A DNA stretch of 64,000 nt. Source: Chromatiaceae bacterium. GTDB taxonomy: Bacteria > Pseudomonadota > Gammaproteobacteria > Chromatiales > Chromatiaceae. The notes beneath the pieces are model-generated. The model saw only the letters and a program-made list of their open reading frames with translations. It did no database searches and was not told where the DNA came from. The stretch is taken from contig JAJDNF010000002.1 in assembly GCA_022340805.1 (NCBI GenBank), positions 19,427-83,426 on the forward strand, written 5' to 3'. Below, in pieces: positions 48,824 through 56,779 of the stretch (position 1 is the stretch's first letter; each line of letters starts with the position of its first letter). A program made the position numbers and the translations under genes.

Positions 48824-49444
48824 TCACGGTGTCTTGTGGCAGCGCATCTCCGCCGTGCCAAGGCCCCAGGTGACCAAAGCCTCGCCATGGTGTTCCCAAA
48901 AGGTCTCGTTGCGGCCCTGGTACCTGGCTCCGCTCGCGCCTGGCTGGAGATACATGAGCGCGACGCTGTCGCCGCGTTCGGCGACCAAGGTCGGTGGGTC
49001 GGTCTGGAAAAACGTGGCGACAACCTCATTGCCAGGCTGCCCGTCGCAGGTATAGCTGACAGGGCCGATGCCCGGCAGCAGACGATACCTGGCCTGCAAC
49101 TCGGCGATGCGGCGTTGGTACTCCTGTTCCACGCACCGGTGCGTGTCGTCGCTCTTCCAGCACTCGTTGCGTCCTTTGATCCAGCCCCGCTGCTCGGCTT
49201 TCAGCACGGGTGGATGCTCGTTCGTGGCCTTCCGGTATGCGGCCAGGTAGACGTCGGCCAGCTTGCGGTCGAGTTCCGACAATCCGCCATCATTGCAGAT
49301 CATCGCTTCGATGCTGCCCGCTGCAACCTTGTCGCAGGCAAACGACGGGCCCTGCGCCATGGCTGGTATGCCGATCGTCGCGCAAGCCAGGGCCAGAGCG
49401 ATGCAACTGGAAACGATCTCTGGCCTCGAACAAGTGGTGCGCAT
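48824..49444 (-). CDS. Exported LprI/DUF1311 plus MliC-like protein, lysozyme inhibitor type
   Basis: 206 aa with a signal peptide to PAMAQG. First domain (to about residue 120): SFACDKVAAGSIEAMICND, LSELDRKLADVYLAAYRK, EQRGWIKGRNECWKSDDTHR, the Cys pattern of LprI/DUF1311. Second domain: VSYTCDGQPGNEVVATFF, VALMYLQPGASGARYQGRN, the pattern of MliC (C-type lysozyme inhibitor). Fusion of the two inhibitors in one chain suggests periplasmic protection from lysozyme. Follows a short exported gene 75 bp upstream (49520-49957), likely in the same operon. Confidence 0.8.
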   Translation of the reverse strand: MRTTCSRPEIVSSCIALALACATIGIPAMAQGPSFACDKVAAGSIEAMICNDGGLSELDRKLADVYLAAYRKATNEHPPVLKAEQRGWIKGRNECWKSDDTHRCVEQEYQRRIAELQARYRLLPGIGPVSYTCDGQPGNEVVATFFQTDPPTLVAERGDSVALMYLQPGASGARYQGRNETFWEHHGEALVTWGLGTAEMRCHKTP

Positions 49445-49519
49445 TTTGAATTCTCGATGTATTCCGCCGGGGCCTAAGCCCCGGCCGTCCGCACAGATTA
49501 ACGCGATGGCCTGGCGGCT

Positions 49520-49957
49520 TCACGGGCATGGCCCGGCGGCAAAGCGATCCAGATGCTCGCCACGCCAGCAGCGCCAAGCGCGCCTTACCTCCCCGATCCT
49601 CCAGGCGCCCGCCAGCGTTCTTTCCAGGGCGATGTCCCACCTCTCGCCCCGCACCGAGTCGTCGATAAGGCCGTCCCGAACCACGGTCACGCGGGTTGCC
49701 AACGGCGCTTCGCTGCCTTGGTTCGTTTGCATGATGTGCTGCATCGCGCCCTCGAAACCACCCACAATCTTCAGCGCGATGTCCAGCGGAGCGCGGCCAC
49801 GGGCGGCGAGATCCGAGGCCGCCTGGTACTGCATGGGGGCGATCAGCTGCATGCTCACGACTGGCAGTTCGGCGAGGGTTGCAGGCGGGTCGGCGAGCGC
49901 AACAGGCGAGGCGACTAACGTCGCCGAAAGCAGCACGCCCCGGAACGGATTGGCCAT
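49520..49957 (-). CDS. Exported hypothetical protein, 145 aa
   Basis: From ATG 49957, with GGGAGG upstream. Signal peptide VLLSATLVASPVALADPP. The mature part has AELPVVSMQLIAPMQYQAAS, LKIVGGFEGAMQHIM, WDIALERTLAGAWRIGEVRR and a WRCWRGEHLDRF tail. No family recognised. It lies 75 bp upstream of the LprI-MliC gene on the same strand, so it may share its role at the envelope. Confidence 0.6.
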   Translation of the reverse strand: MANPFRGVLLSATLVASPVALADPPATLAELPVVSMQLIAPMQYQAASDLAARGRAPLDIALKIVGGFEGAMQHIMQTNQGSEAPLATRVTVVRDGLIDDSVRGERWDIALERTLAGAWRIGEVRRAWRCWRGEHLDRFAAGPCP

Positions 49958-50397
49958 GGGTCCTCCCGGGCATCTCGGCATTGCAGGAATATAACGTGGG
50001 GTGGGTACCTCGGGACAGACCGGACGCCTGACCCTGCAGCGGGATCGTATTGATTGGGGATGAGCGGATGAGCTCCAGCGGAGGGCATCCGGCAGTACGC
50101 TCCCGCATCGGCAGGTAGCGAAATGCACCGCGACGGCTCGAAGACTGTCTGGCTAGGCTTTCCCGTCGAATGTGCGGAGTCCGCATTGAGCCGCGGGGGC
50201 GCTCTGCCGGCGGGCTGCTGCCGGGTGACCACGTCGCGTGGGTCGCGATGCCGCTTCGGCAACAAGCGACGTCTGCTGCGCAAGTGCAGCAGCTGCCGTC
50301 AGACAGCGGTGTGGCCGACCGCGGGCCGCTGAACCGGACCCCTGCCGCATCTCACCATTGCCAAATCAGGGCTTGGTCAGCCGAACCGGGCACGCCC
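49958..50397. other. Intergenic, no supported gene
   Basis: About 440 bp with a low-complexity GC-rich stretch near 50160-50340. No frame with a supported start. Confidence 0.4.
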
Positions 50398-50586
50398 TCA
50401 TAAGGTATCCGGGGTATCGCGTGTCGCCGGATGGTCGCTGTCGGTAATCACCCAGCCATCCCAGCCCAGCCATTGGGATTCCTGCCCGACCTTTGATCGC
50501 GGATTCCGGCGCGATACCCAGCGATGCACTTTTCCGGTGAATGTCCTGCCGTCGGAGTACCAGGGCTTTTTGCTCAGATCTGACAC
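50398..50586 (-). CDS. Small protein, 62 aa, unknown function
   Basis: GTG 50586 start, with GGAGAG 6 bp upstream; an in-frame GTG 12 bp earlier is possible. The body is SDLSKKPWYSDGRTFTGK, then VHRWVSRRNPRSKVGQESQW and LGWDGWVITDSDHPATRD. Tryptophan-rich and basic in the middle, no Cys, no membrane segment. The composition is protein-like throughout. No family recognised; it may be a nucleic-acid or ribosome-associated peptide (speculative). Confidence 0.5.
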   Translation of the reverse strand: MSDLSKKPWYSDGRTFTGKVHRWVSRRNPRSKVGQESQWLGWDGWVITDSDHPATRDTPDTL

Positions 50587-50861
50587 GGGGCTCTCCACAC
50601 TCTATTCGTGGTGACTGTGCCTGAAAACGATGCAATATCCCCGCCATGCCATATCAATCAATGGGTTAGCGCAACCCTGTCTTGGCGCAGGCAGCGAACT
50701 GTAAAAGGATCCGTCAATCGACGGTGCGCGGTCCGGCTGGATTTATTGCGGCGCACAATCGCGTCGCGTCGCAACAGCGCAACCTGGTGCTCCCTGCACA
50801 GACCGCAGGATCGCCAGCGATACAGCACCCGCCCGCGATAACTGCGAAACGCAATGATGCC

Positions 50862-51461
50862 CTACAGCGGCGCGTCGTCGCCCGGGCCTTCCTGTCGTGC
50901 GACGTAGGCGACCAGGTCGGGGAAGAACGCCTCGAAATCATGACCAAGCGCCTGATAGTTCTGTTCGAGGTCGGCAACCGCGTCGCGCAGACGGCTGGGC
51001 CGTTTGAGCCGGCCCTCGATACCCTGAAGCGAGCGTCGAATACCGTCGATACTGCGATAAGACTGCAACAGCTGGTTGCCCACCATGTACGCCATGCTGC
51101 GTTGCATGGGCGGCGGAAAGCTGTGCCGATGCTGCTGCAGCGTGCGATAGACCTCGCTGGCGAAGGCCTCCAGTGGAACGCCCGAGTAGTCGGCCCAGCG
51201 GGAGGCCAGAAAGTGGTCGTAGTAGACGTCGACCAGGATGCCGGCGTAGCGCCTGAACTCCGGCCGTATGCGGCGCTTGCTGCGGCGGAAGACGGCGTGG
51301 GCGTCGGTGTATGCATCTATCCTGCGATGCATCACCACACCCCATCGGACCGCAGCTGGAAGCGCGTCGTCGATGCGGCCGCGGGCGAAGTCTCCCAGCA
51401 GGCTGCCGATCAGCGACTCGGGGTCGTCGTCCGCAAGATAGAGATGGGCCAGATAGTTCAA
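50862..51461 (-). CDS. acpH: Acyl carrier protein phosphodiesterase (AcpH)
   Basis: 199 aa. The AcpH (DUF479) start MNYLAHLYLADDDPESLIGS, GDFARGRIDDALPAAVRWG, VVMHRRIDAYTDAH and ILVDVYYDHFLA, with the HD-like metal residues. AcpH cleaves 4'-phosphopantetheine from acyl carrier protein. Cytosolic, single domain. Sits alone between small genes. Confidence 0.93.
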   Translation of the reverse strand: MNYLAHLYLADDDPESLIGSLLGDFARGRIDDALPAAVRWGVVMHRRIDAYTDAHAVFRRSKRRIRPEFRRYAGILVDVYYDHFLASRWADYSGVPLEAFASEVYRTLQQHRHSFPPPMQRSMAYMVGNQLLQSYRSIDGIRRSLQGIEGRLKRPSRLRDAVADLEQNYQALGHDFEAFFPDLVAYVARQEGPGDDAPL

Positions 51462-51944
51462 CGGTGATCCGAACCGGCTTAAGGGGTCTGTGGTGGAGTG
51501 TAGTGGCTGCAGGCGTGCCCGGCGGCGGTATGTTCCGCGAACGGTTCATCGCCCGCGGCGACATGGCGATTGCGGGCGCCGGGAGCGGCCTCGTCGGGTG
51601 CCGAGAATGGCGCAGCGTCGACAGGGTCGGCGAAGTCGTCCGCTGCTGCCCTTGGTGCCGACTGGCGTGCCGTTGGTGGTCATGGTGCGCACGGGATTTC
51701 GTAGTGCGCCGGATCGGCAGATCGGGATAGCGCCGCGCACGGCGAGGCGCCTATTTCGTCGCTTATTTGTCCATTGTTCAGGACACAAATATGGACAAAG
51801 TCTGTCAACTGATCTAGTTTCCATTCCGAAGATCGATACATAAACGCGACATCGCTGTGTCAGTGCAACAAAATGCCGGCGTCCGGTGTCGGAACTTAAA
51901 CCAGAGCTGGACAACCTGCAGCGCAGAACACGAGGAATGCGACC
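51462..51944. other. Upstream region of the Rrf2-family regulator
   Basis: About 480 bp. The left 300 bp are GC-rich with no supported gene. The right part is AT-rich and holds the inverted repeats at 51766-51799. Confidence 0.5.
51766..51799. promoter_or_regulatory. Inverted repeats upstream of the Rrf2-family gene
   Basis: TTTGTCCA at 51766-51773 and TGGACAAA at 51792-51799 are a perfect inverted pair. Between them GGACACAAA is a near copy of one arm. Three related half-sites in an AT-rich pocket 146-180 bp before the ATG suggest an operator, perhaps for self-control. Confidence 0.5.
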
Positions 51945-52421
51945 ATGAGACTTTCAACCAAGAGCCGATATGCCGTGACTGCGATGATCGACCTGGCGCT
52001 CAACGGCGCGCGGGGTCCGGTGACCCTGGCGGAGATATCCGAGAATCAGAGCATATCGCTGTCCTATCTCGAGCAACTGTTTGCCTCACTGCGCGCCAAA
52101 GGGTTGGTGCGGGGGGTGAGGGGGCCGGGGGGTGGCTACTACCTTGGCCGCGATTCCGCCGATATTTCCATCGCCGACATCATCTGCGCGGTGGACGAAT
52201 GGGTCGAGTACACGCGCAGCTCGGCCTATCAGAGTGCCCGCAACGACCTGCCGCAGCTCACCACGCGTGCGCTGTGGGACGATCTCAGCCAGCAGATTTT
52301 TGATTTCATTTCCGACATCACCTTGCAGGGGTTGGTGCAGCGCGACGACGTGCGCTCAGCGGCACCTGGCGCAGAACGGGTCGAGGCACTGGATAGCGCT
52401 ATCGAGAACCGCGCCGCCTGA
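51945..52421 (+). CDS. IscR-like Rrf2-family regulator lacking the Fe-S cysteines
   Basis: 158 aa. The start (MRLSTKSRYAVTAMIDLALN) and HTH region (ISENQSISLSYLEQLFASLRAKGLVRGVRGPGGGYYL) are those of IscR. The effector region reads ICAVDEWVEYTRSSAYQSA, then LTTRALWDDLSQQIFDF, where IscR has three Cys ligands between these two segments. Here none of the three is present; the sole cysteine is in IICAVDE. So this protein cannot hold the usual 2Fe-2S cluster in the usual way. No iscSUA genes follow. It is followed after 241 bp by a small HMA-like gene behind a strong palindrome. Confidence 0.85.
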   Translation: MRLSTKSRYAVTAMIDLALNGARGPVTLAEISENQSISLSYLEQLFASLRAKGLVRGVRGPGGGYYLGRDSADISIADIICAVDEWVEYTRSSAYQSARNDLPQLTTRALWDDLSQQIFDFISDITLQGLVQRDDVRSAAPGAERVEALDSAIENRAA

Positions 52422-52549
52422 CGCCCGGCAATCCGGACGAGCCGCAGGCCGCCGGGCCACGCGGTCGCGGCAGTCATCTGGCGATCCGCGCCGCCGAATC
52501 AGCGGTGGCCGATTGCAGCCCCGGTCTGATGCGGCCTGTTGGGGCTGGC

Positions 52550-52579
52550 GGGAAATATCCCTGGTTTAGGGTATTTCCC
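52550..52579. promoter_or_regulatory. 30-bp interrupted palindrome before the small HMA-like gene
   Basis: GGGAAATATCCCT then 5 bp then AGGGTATTTCCC: arms match apart from one unpaired base. It stands out in GC-rich DNA, ends about 83 bp before the ATG at 52663, and lies 128 bp past the stop of the IscR-like gene. No T-run follows, so an operator is more likely than a terminator. It does not fit the IscR type-2 consensus closely. Confidence 0.55.
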
Positions 52580-52662
52580 GATTGTCGCCCGGGCAGGCTC
52601 GACTAGTTGTATGGAAAGCCGCCCGGCCCCGGGTGGCCCGCAACCCGGAGAGGTAGTCGGAG

Positions 52663-52896
52663 ATGCAGAGGCATTGTTCAGACGTAGTGATCCACATCGA
52701 CCAGGAACTCCTTGACGAGGAAATCCACCGGCTGGAACGCGCTGTTTGCCTGATCCCGGGCGTCTACTGCGCCTGCGTGAACGACCGCGCACGGCACCTC
52801 ATGCTGGTCGATTACGATCCCGAAGACATCCACGCGACCGATCTCCTGGGCATGGTGCGCCAACGCGGCGTCGGTGCCGCACTGGTCGGGCTTTGA
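52663..52896 (+). CDS. Small protein with heavy-metal-associated-like fold pattern
   Basis: 77 aa, GGAGAGG about 9 bp upstream of ATG 52663. The pattern HIDQELLDEEIHRLERAVC, then LIPGVYCACVNDRARHLML, VDYDPEDIHATDLLGMVR and GVGAALVGL is beta-alpha-beta-beta-alpha-beta, as in HMA domains. The usual CxxC metal site is not in the first loop; a Cys-Ala-Cys follows the GV in the second strand instead. It may be a metal- or cofactor-binding partner of the Rrf2 regulator upstream. Alternative: an ACT-like or other ferredoxin-fold protein. Confidence 0.6.
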   Translation: MQRHCSDVVIHIDQELLDEEIHRLERAVCLIPGVYCACVNDRARHLMLVDYDPEDIHATDLLGMVRQRGVGAALVGL

Positions 52897-52902
52897 CCAA
52901 GG

Positions 52903-52935
52903 CCCCGGCCGGGAGCCACGGGTCGCCGGCCGGGG
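52903..52935 (+). terminator. GC-rich hairpin after the HMA-like gene
   Basis: CCCCGGCCGG and CCGGCCGGGG form a perfect 10-bp stem with a 13-nt loop, 7 bp past the stop. No T-run follows, so termination would need Rho or be weak; it may instead stabilise the transcript or sit in the miaB leader. Confidence 0.4.
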
Positions 52936-53019
52936 AGGTCCCCGCCGGTCGCCGCCGGGAAGGTGCAATTCCCTGATTCGAAGGGTAAAATCGCCGCCCC
53001 TTTCGAAGTATTGAACGGT

Positions 53020-54375
53020 ATGGCGGGCAAGCTCTACATTCGCACCTTTGGCTGTCAGATGAACGAGTACGACTCCCGGAAGATGGAGGACGTGCTGCGT
53101 GAATCACATGGCCTCGAGCCGACCGATGATCCGCTGCAGGCCGACGTGCTGTTGCTCAACACCTGCTCGATCCGCGAAAAGGCGCAGGACAAGGTGTTCT
53201 CGCAGCTCGGCGTGTGGAAGGACTGGAAGCGTGAGCGCCCGAGCCTGGTGATAGGCGTGGGCGGCTGTGTCGCCAGCCAGGAGGGGGAGGCGATCCGCGA
53301 GCGCGCCCCATATGTCGACCTGGTATTCGGCCCACAGACCCTGCACCGCCTGCCCGAGATGCTCGAGCGCGCGCGCGAGCAACACCTGCCGACGGTCGAC
53401 ATCAGCTTTCCCGAGATCGAGAAGTTCGACCGCTTGCCGGAACCGCGCGCCGAGGGTCCGAGCGCTTTCGTATCGATCATGGAGGGCTGCTCGAAGTACT
53501 GCACCTTCTGTGTTGTGCCCTATACGCGTGGCGAAGAGATCAGCCGGCCGTTTGACGACGTGCTCGCCGAGATCGTGCAGCTCGCTGCCCAAGGGGTGCG
53601 CGAGGTAAACCTGCTGGGGCAGAACGTCAACGCCTACCGCGGTCTGATGCACGACGGCGAGATCGCCGACCTGGCCTTACTGATCCGCTATGTTGCGGCG
53701 ATCGACGGTATCGACCGTATCCGTTACACCACCTCGCACCCGGTCGAGTTTTCCGACGCATTGATCGAGACCTATGCAGAGGTCCCTGAGCTGGTCAGTC
53801 ATCTGCACCTGCCTGTGCAGTCAGGATCGGATCGCATCCTGATGGCCATGAAGCGTGGCCACAGCGCGTTCGAGTACAAGCAGAAGATCAGGAGGCTGCG
53901 TGCAATCCGCCCGGATATCAGCATGTCGTCGGACTTCATCGTGGGTTTCCCGGGCGAGACCGAGCAGGATTTTCAACACACGATCGACCTGATCGAAGAG
54001 ATCGGCTTCGATCACTCGTTCAGCTTTATCTACAGTCGGCGCCCCGGTACGCCCGCGGCAGACCTGCCGGACGACGTGTCGCACGCCGTCAAGCAGGCGC
54101 GTCTGGCCAGGTTGCAGCACCTGATCAACGACAATGCCCAGCGCATCAGCCACACGATGGTGGGCACGCAACAGCGTGTGCTGGTCGACCGGCCGTCGCG
54201 CAAGAACCCGAACGAACTCGCCGGGCGCACCGAGAACAATCGGGTGGTCAACTTCGAGGGGCCGGCCGAGCTGATCGGACAGTTCGTCAATCTGCGCATC
54301 ACCGCGGCCAATCCCAACTCGCTGCGCGGCGAGCGGTTCGACGACAGGGTCGTCGGGGTGGCCGGCGCCAGATGA
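53020..54375 (+). CDS. miaB: MiaB, tRNA 2-methylthio-N6-isopentenyladenosine synthase
   Basis: 451 aa. ATG 53020 is chosen because [19 protein letters not shown] matches family starts; an ATG at 52963 is open but not supported. The N-terminal cluster cysteines are in [17 protein letters not shown] and GGCVASQEG, the radical SAM site in [13 protein letters not shown], and a C-terminal TRAM domain follows ([29 protein letters not shown]). The enzyme methylthiolates A37 of tRNAs reading UNN codons. It heads miaB-phoH-ybeY-ybeX-lnt, the common gammaproteobacterial order. Confidence 0.97.
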   Translation: MAGKLYIRTFGCQMNEYDSRKMEDVLRESHGLEPTDDPLQADVLLLNTCSIREKAQDKVFSQLGVWKDWKRERPSLVIGVGGCVASQEGEAIRERAPYVDLVFGPQTLHRLPEMLERAREQHLPTVDISFPEIEKFDRLPEPRAEGPSAFVSIMEGCSKYCTFCVVPYTRGEEISRPFDDVLAEIVQLAAQGVREVNLLGQNVNAYRGLMHDGEIADLALLIRYVAAIDGIDRIRYTTSHPVEFSDALIETYAEVPELVSHLHLPVQSGSDRILMAMKRGHSAFEYKQKIRRLRAIRPDISMSSDFIVGFPGETEQDFQHTIDLIEEIGFDHSFSFIYSRRPGTPAADLPDDVSHAVKQARLARLQHLINDNAQRISHTMVGTQQRVLVDRPSRKNPNELAGRTENNRVVNFEGPAELIGQFVNLRITAANPNSLRGERFDDRVVGVAGAR

Positions 54376-54441
54376 TAGGTTGCCTCTTGATCACGACAGC
54401 CGCACAGCACGGGCAACGTGTCATGGTGGCTGGAGCGTCCC

Positions 54442-55434
54442 ATGTCTGATCACCCCGAATCACTGGACCTGGTGCTCGAGCCTGCGGACAACGAGCGCCT
54501 GCGCAATGTCTGTGGCCAGCTGGACGAGCACCTGCGCCAGGTCGAACGTCGCCTCGGGATCGAGATCAGCAACCGCGGCAACAGCTTCCGTCTGCTCGGT
54601 GAGCCGGGTGCGATCGCGGCTGGCCGCGAGGTTCTGCATGGCCTGTATGACGCCAGCGCGCAAGAGACCCTGAGCCCGGCACGGGTTCACCTGTTCCTGC
54701 AGGAGTCCGGCGTCGATGCACTGCTGACCGATGTCGACGAGGTGCCGGAGACCGTCATCAAGACGCGCCGCGGCCTGATCCGCCCGCGCGGCCCGAACCA
54801 GGCGCAGTACGTGCACAAGGTGCTGACCCACGACATCAATTTCGGGGTTGGTCCGGCCGGTACCGGCAAGACCTATCTGGCGGTCGCCTGCGCGGTCGAC
54901 GCGCTGGAACGCGACCAGGTGCGCCGCATTCTGCTTGTGCGACCGGCGGTCGAGGCTGGTGAACGCCTGGGCTTCCTGCCCGGTGACCTGGCGCAGAAGA
55001 TAGACCCTTACCTGCGTCCACTGTACGACGCGCTGTACGAGATGCTCGGCTTTGAACGCGTGCACAAGCTCATCGAACGCAACGTGATCGAGGTGGCCCC
55101 GTTGGCGTACATGCGCGGGCGGACCCTTAACGAGGCGTTCATCATCCTCGACGAGGCGCAGAACACCACCACCGAGCAGATGAAGATGTTCCTGACCCGG
55201 CTCGGTTTCGGCTCGACCGCGGTGATCACCGGTGACGTGACCCAGGTCGATCTGCCGCGCGGCCAGAAGTCGGGGTTGCGCCAGGCCACCGAGGTGCTGC
55301 GCGAGGTTGAGGGGATCAGCTTTACCTTCTTCAACGCGCGCGACGTGGTGCGCCATTCGCTGGTCCAGAAGGTCGTGCAGGCCTACGAGCAGTTTGACCT
55401 GACCCAGGGCGAGGACCGTGGCGCTCGCGGTTGA
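54442..55434 (+). CDS. ybeZ: PhoH-like ATPase (YbeZ)
   Basis: 330 aa from ATG 54442, with GGAG 7 bp upstream. An N-terminal KH-like part (ERRLGIEISNRGNSFRLLG) is followed by the PhoH domain with Walker A GVGPAGTGKTYLAVACAV and Walker B EAFIILDEAQNTTTEQMK, and the sensor TGDVTQVDLPRGQKSGL. YbeZ works with the RNase YbeY, whose gene follows with a 17-bp overlap, in 16S rRNA maturation and RNA quality control. Cytosolic. Confidence 0.95.
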   Translation: MSDHPESLDLVLEPADNERLRNVCGQLDEHLRQVERRLGIEISNRGNSFRLLGEPGAIAAGREVLHGLYDASAQETLSPARVHLFLQESGVDALLTDVDEVPETVIKTRRGLIRPRGPNQAQYVHKVLTHDINFGVGPAGTGKTYLAVACAVDALERDQVRRILLVRPAVEAGERLGFLPGDLAQKIDPYLRPLYDALYEMLGFERVHKLIERNVIEVAPLAYMRGRTLNEAFIILDEAQNTTTEQMKMFLTRLGFGSTAVITGDVTQVDLPRGQKSGLRQATEVLREVEGISFTFFNARDVVRHSLVQKVVQAYEQFDLTQGEDRGARG

Positions 55435-55882
55435 AGTCCAGCTCGCGACGCAGGCGCCGGGTCTGCCGTCAGAGAAACAGCTGCGTGACTGGGCCACCGC
55501 GGCCTGGCTGGATGAGTTGCAGGACGCCGAGGTCGTGGTGCGGGTCAGTGACGAGGCGGAGAGCCGCGCGCTCAACCACGAGTATCGTGGCAAGGACAGC
55601 GCCACCAACGTGCTGTCGTTCCCGTTCGACCCCGTGCCCCAACTCGAGCTCAACCACATCGGCGACCTGGTGATCTGCGCCACGGTGGTGCAGCGCGAGG
55701 CCCGCGAGCAGGGCAAGGCCGCGGAGGCGCATTGGGCGCACATGGTCGTACACGGCATGTTGCACCTGCAGGGTTATGATCACGAGACAGACCCGCAGGC
55801 GGAAGGCATGGAGGCCTTGGAGACGGATATCTTGACCGGGCTGGGATATCCCGCCCCCTATGCGGACGAAGAGACGACATGA
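55418..55882 (+). CDS. ybeY: YbeY, endoribonuclease for 16S rRNA maturation
   Basis: 154 aa from GTG 55418, overlapping the phoH end by 17 bp. The zinc site HMVVHGMLHLQGYDHE shows HxxxHxxxxxH, and NHEYRGKDSATNVLSFPFD is also a family hallmark. YbeY cuts near the 3' end of 16S rRNA and takes part in stress-related ribosome control. Next gene ybeX overlaps by 4 bp (ATGA). Confidence 0.95.
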   Translation: MALAVEVQLATQAPGLPSEKQLRDWATAAWLDELQDAEVVVRVSDEAESRALNHEYRGKDSATNVLSFPFDPVPQLELNHIGDLVICATVVQREAREQGKAAEAHWAHMVVHGMLHLQGYDHETDPQAEGMEALETDILTGLGYPAPYADEETT

Positions 55883-56775
55883 GCGACGATCGATCTAGTG
55901 GCGGTTCACTCACCGCACGCTGGCTGGAAAGACTGTTTCCCGGCGTGGTGGGTGAACCCCGTGACCGCAAGGACCTGGTCGCGCTGCTCAAGCAGGCCAA
56001 GGACCGGGCACTGTTCGACACCGAGGCGCTGGCCATGCTGGAGGGTGTGCTGCAGGTGTCGGACCTGCAGGTGCGCGACATCATGATCCCGCGCGCGCAG
56101 ATGGTGGTGGTTGGACGGGACAACGAGCTCGGCCAGGTGCTGCCGCTTGTAACCGAATCCGCGCACTCGCGCTTCCCGGTGATCGACGACGATCCTGCCG
56201 AGGTGGTCGGTATCCTGCTCGCCAAGGACCTGTTGCAGTACTGTGGCAACAATGCACCGCGTTTCAAGATGCGTGACATCGTGCGCTCCGCGGTATTCGT
56301 TCCGGAGAGCAAGCGCCTGAACGTGCTGCTGCGCGAGTTTCGCGCCAGCCGCAACCACATGGCGATCGTGATCGATGAATACGGCAACGCGGCGGGCCTG
56401 GTGACCATCGAGGACGTGCTCGAGCAGATCGTCGGCGAGATCGAGGATGAATACGACTTCGATGAGGGTGCGTTCATCCTCCGGCGCGGCCCGAACAGCT
56501 ATACCATCAAGGCGCACACCACGATCGAGGAATTCAACGATTACTTCGGGGTCGAATTCGATGACAGCGACTACGATACGATCGGCGGGCTGACCGTGAA
56601 CGCCCTCGGCCACCTGCCGGCACGTGGCGAATCGGTGGTCGTCGACGGCTTCCGCATCAGCGTGGTGCGCGCGGACAGTCGCAAGGTCCGGCTGCTCGAC
56701 GTGGAGCGCATCGAGGGCGGTGAGGTGCCAGCGCCGGCCGCCAAGGCGCCGCCGCCCGACACGCCCGGAAGCTGA
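55879..56775 (+). CDS. ybeX: CorC/HlyC-family CBS-domain protein (YbeX)
   Basis: 298 aa. Two CBS domains: the first starts VRDIMIPRAQMVVVGRDN and carries HSRFPVIDDDPAEVVGIL, the second MRDIVRSAVFVPES and HMAIVIDEYGNAAGLVTIE. A C-terminal CorC_HlyC domain follows (YTIKAHTTIEEFNDYF, GGLTVNALGHLPARGE). Cytosolic protein tied to Mg/Co efflux and to ribosome/RNA maintenance. It overlaps ybeY by 4 bp and precedes lnt by 4 bp. Confidence 0.93.
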   Translation: MSDDRSSGGSLTARWLERLFPGVVGEPRDRKDLVALLKQAKDRALFDTEALAMLEGVLQVSDLQVRDIMIPRAQMVVVGRDNELGQVLPLVTESAHSRFPVIDDDPAEVVGILLAKDLLQYCGNNAPRFKMRDIVRSAVFVPESKRLNVLLREFRASRNHMAIVIDEYGNAAGLVTIEDVLEQIVGEIEDEYDFDEGAFILRRGPNSYTIKAHTTIEEFNDYFGVEFDDSDYDTIGGLTVNALGHLPARGESVVVDGFRISVVRADSRKVRLLDVERIEGGEVPAPAAKAPPPDTPGS

Positions 56776-56779
56776 CCCG

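Noticed and set aside
52550..52579. Palindrome as terminator of the IscR-like gene
   Set aside because: It lies 128 bp past the stop, has an unpaired base and no T-run; an operator for the next gene fits better.
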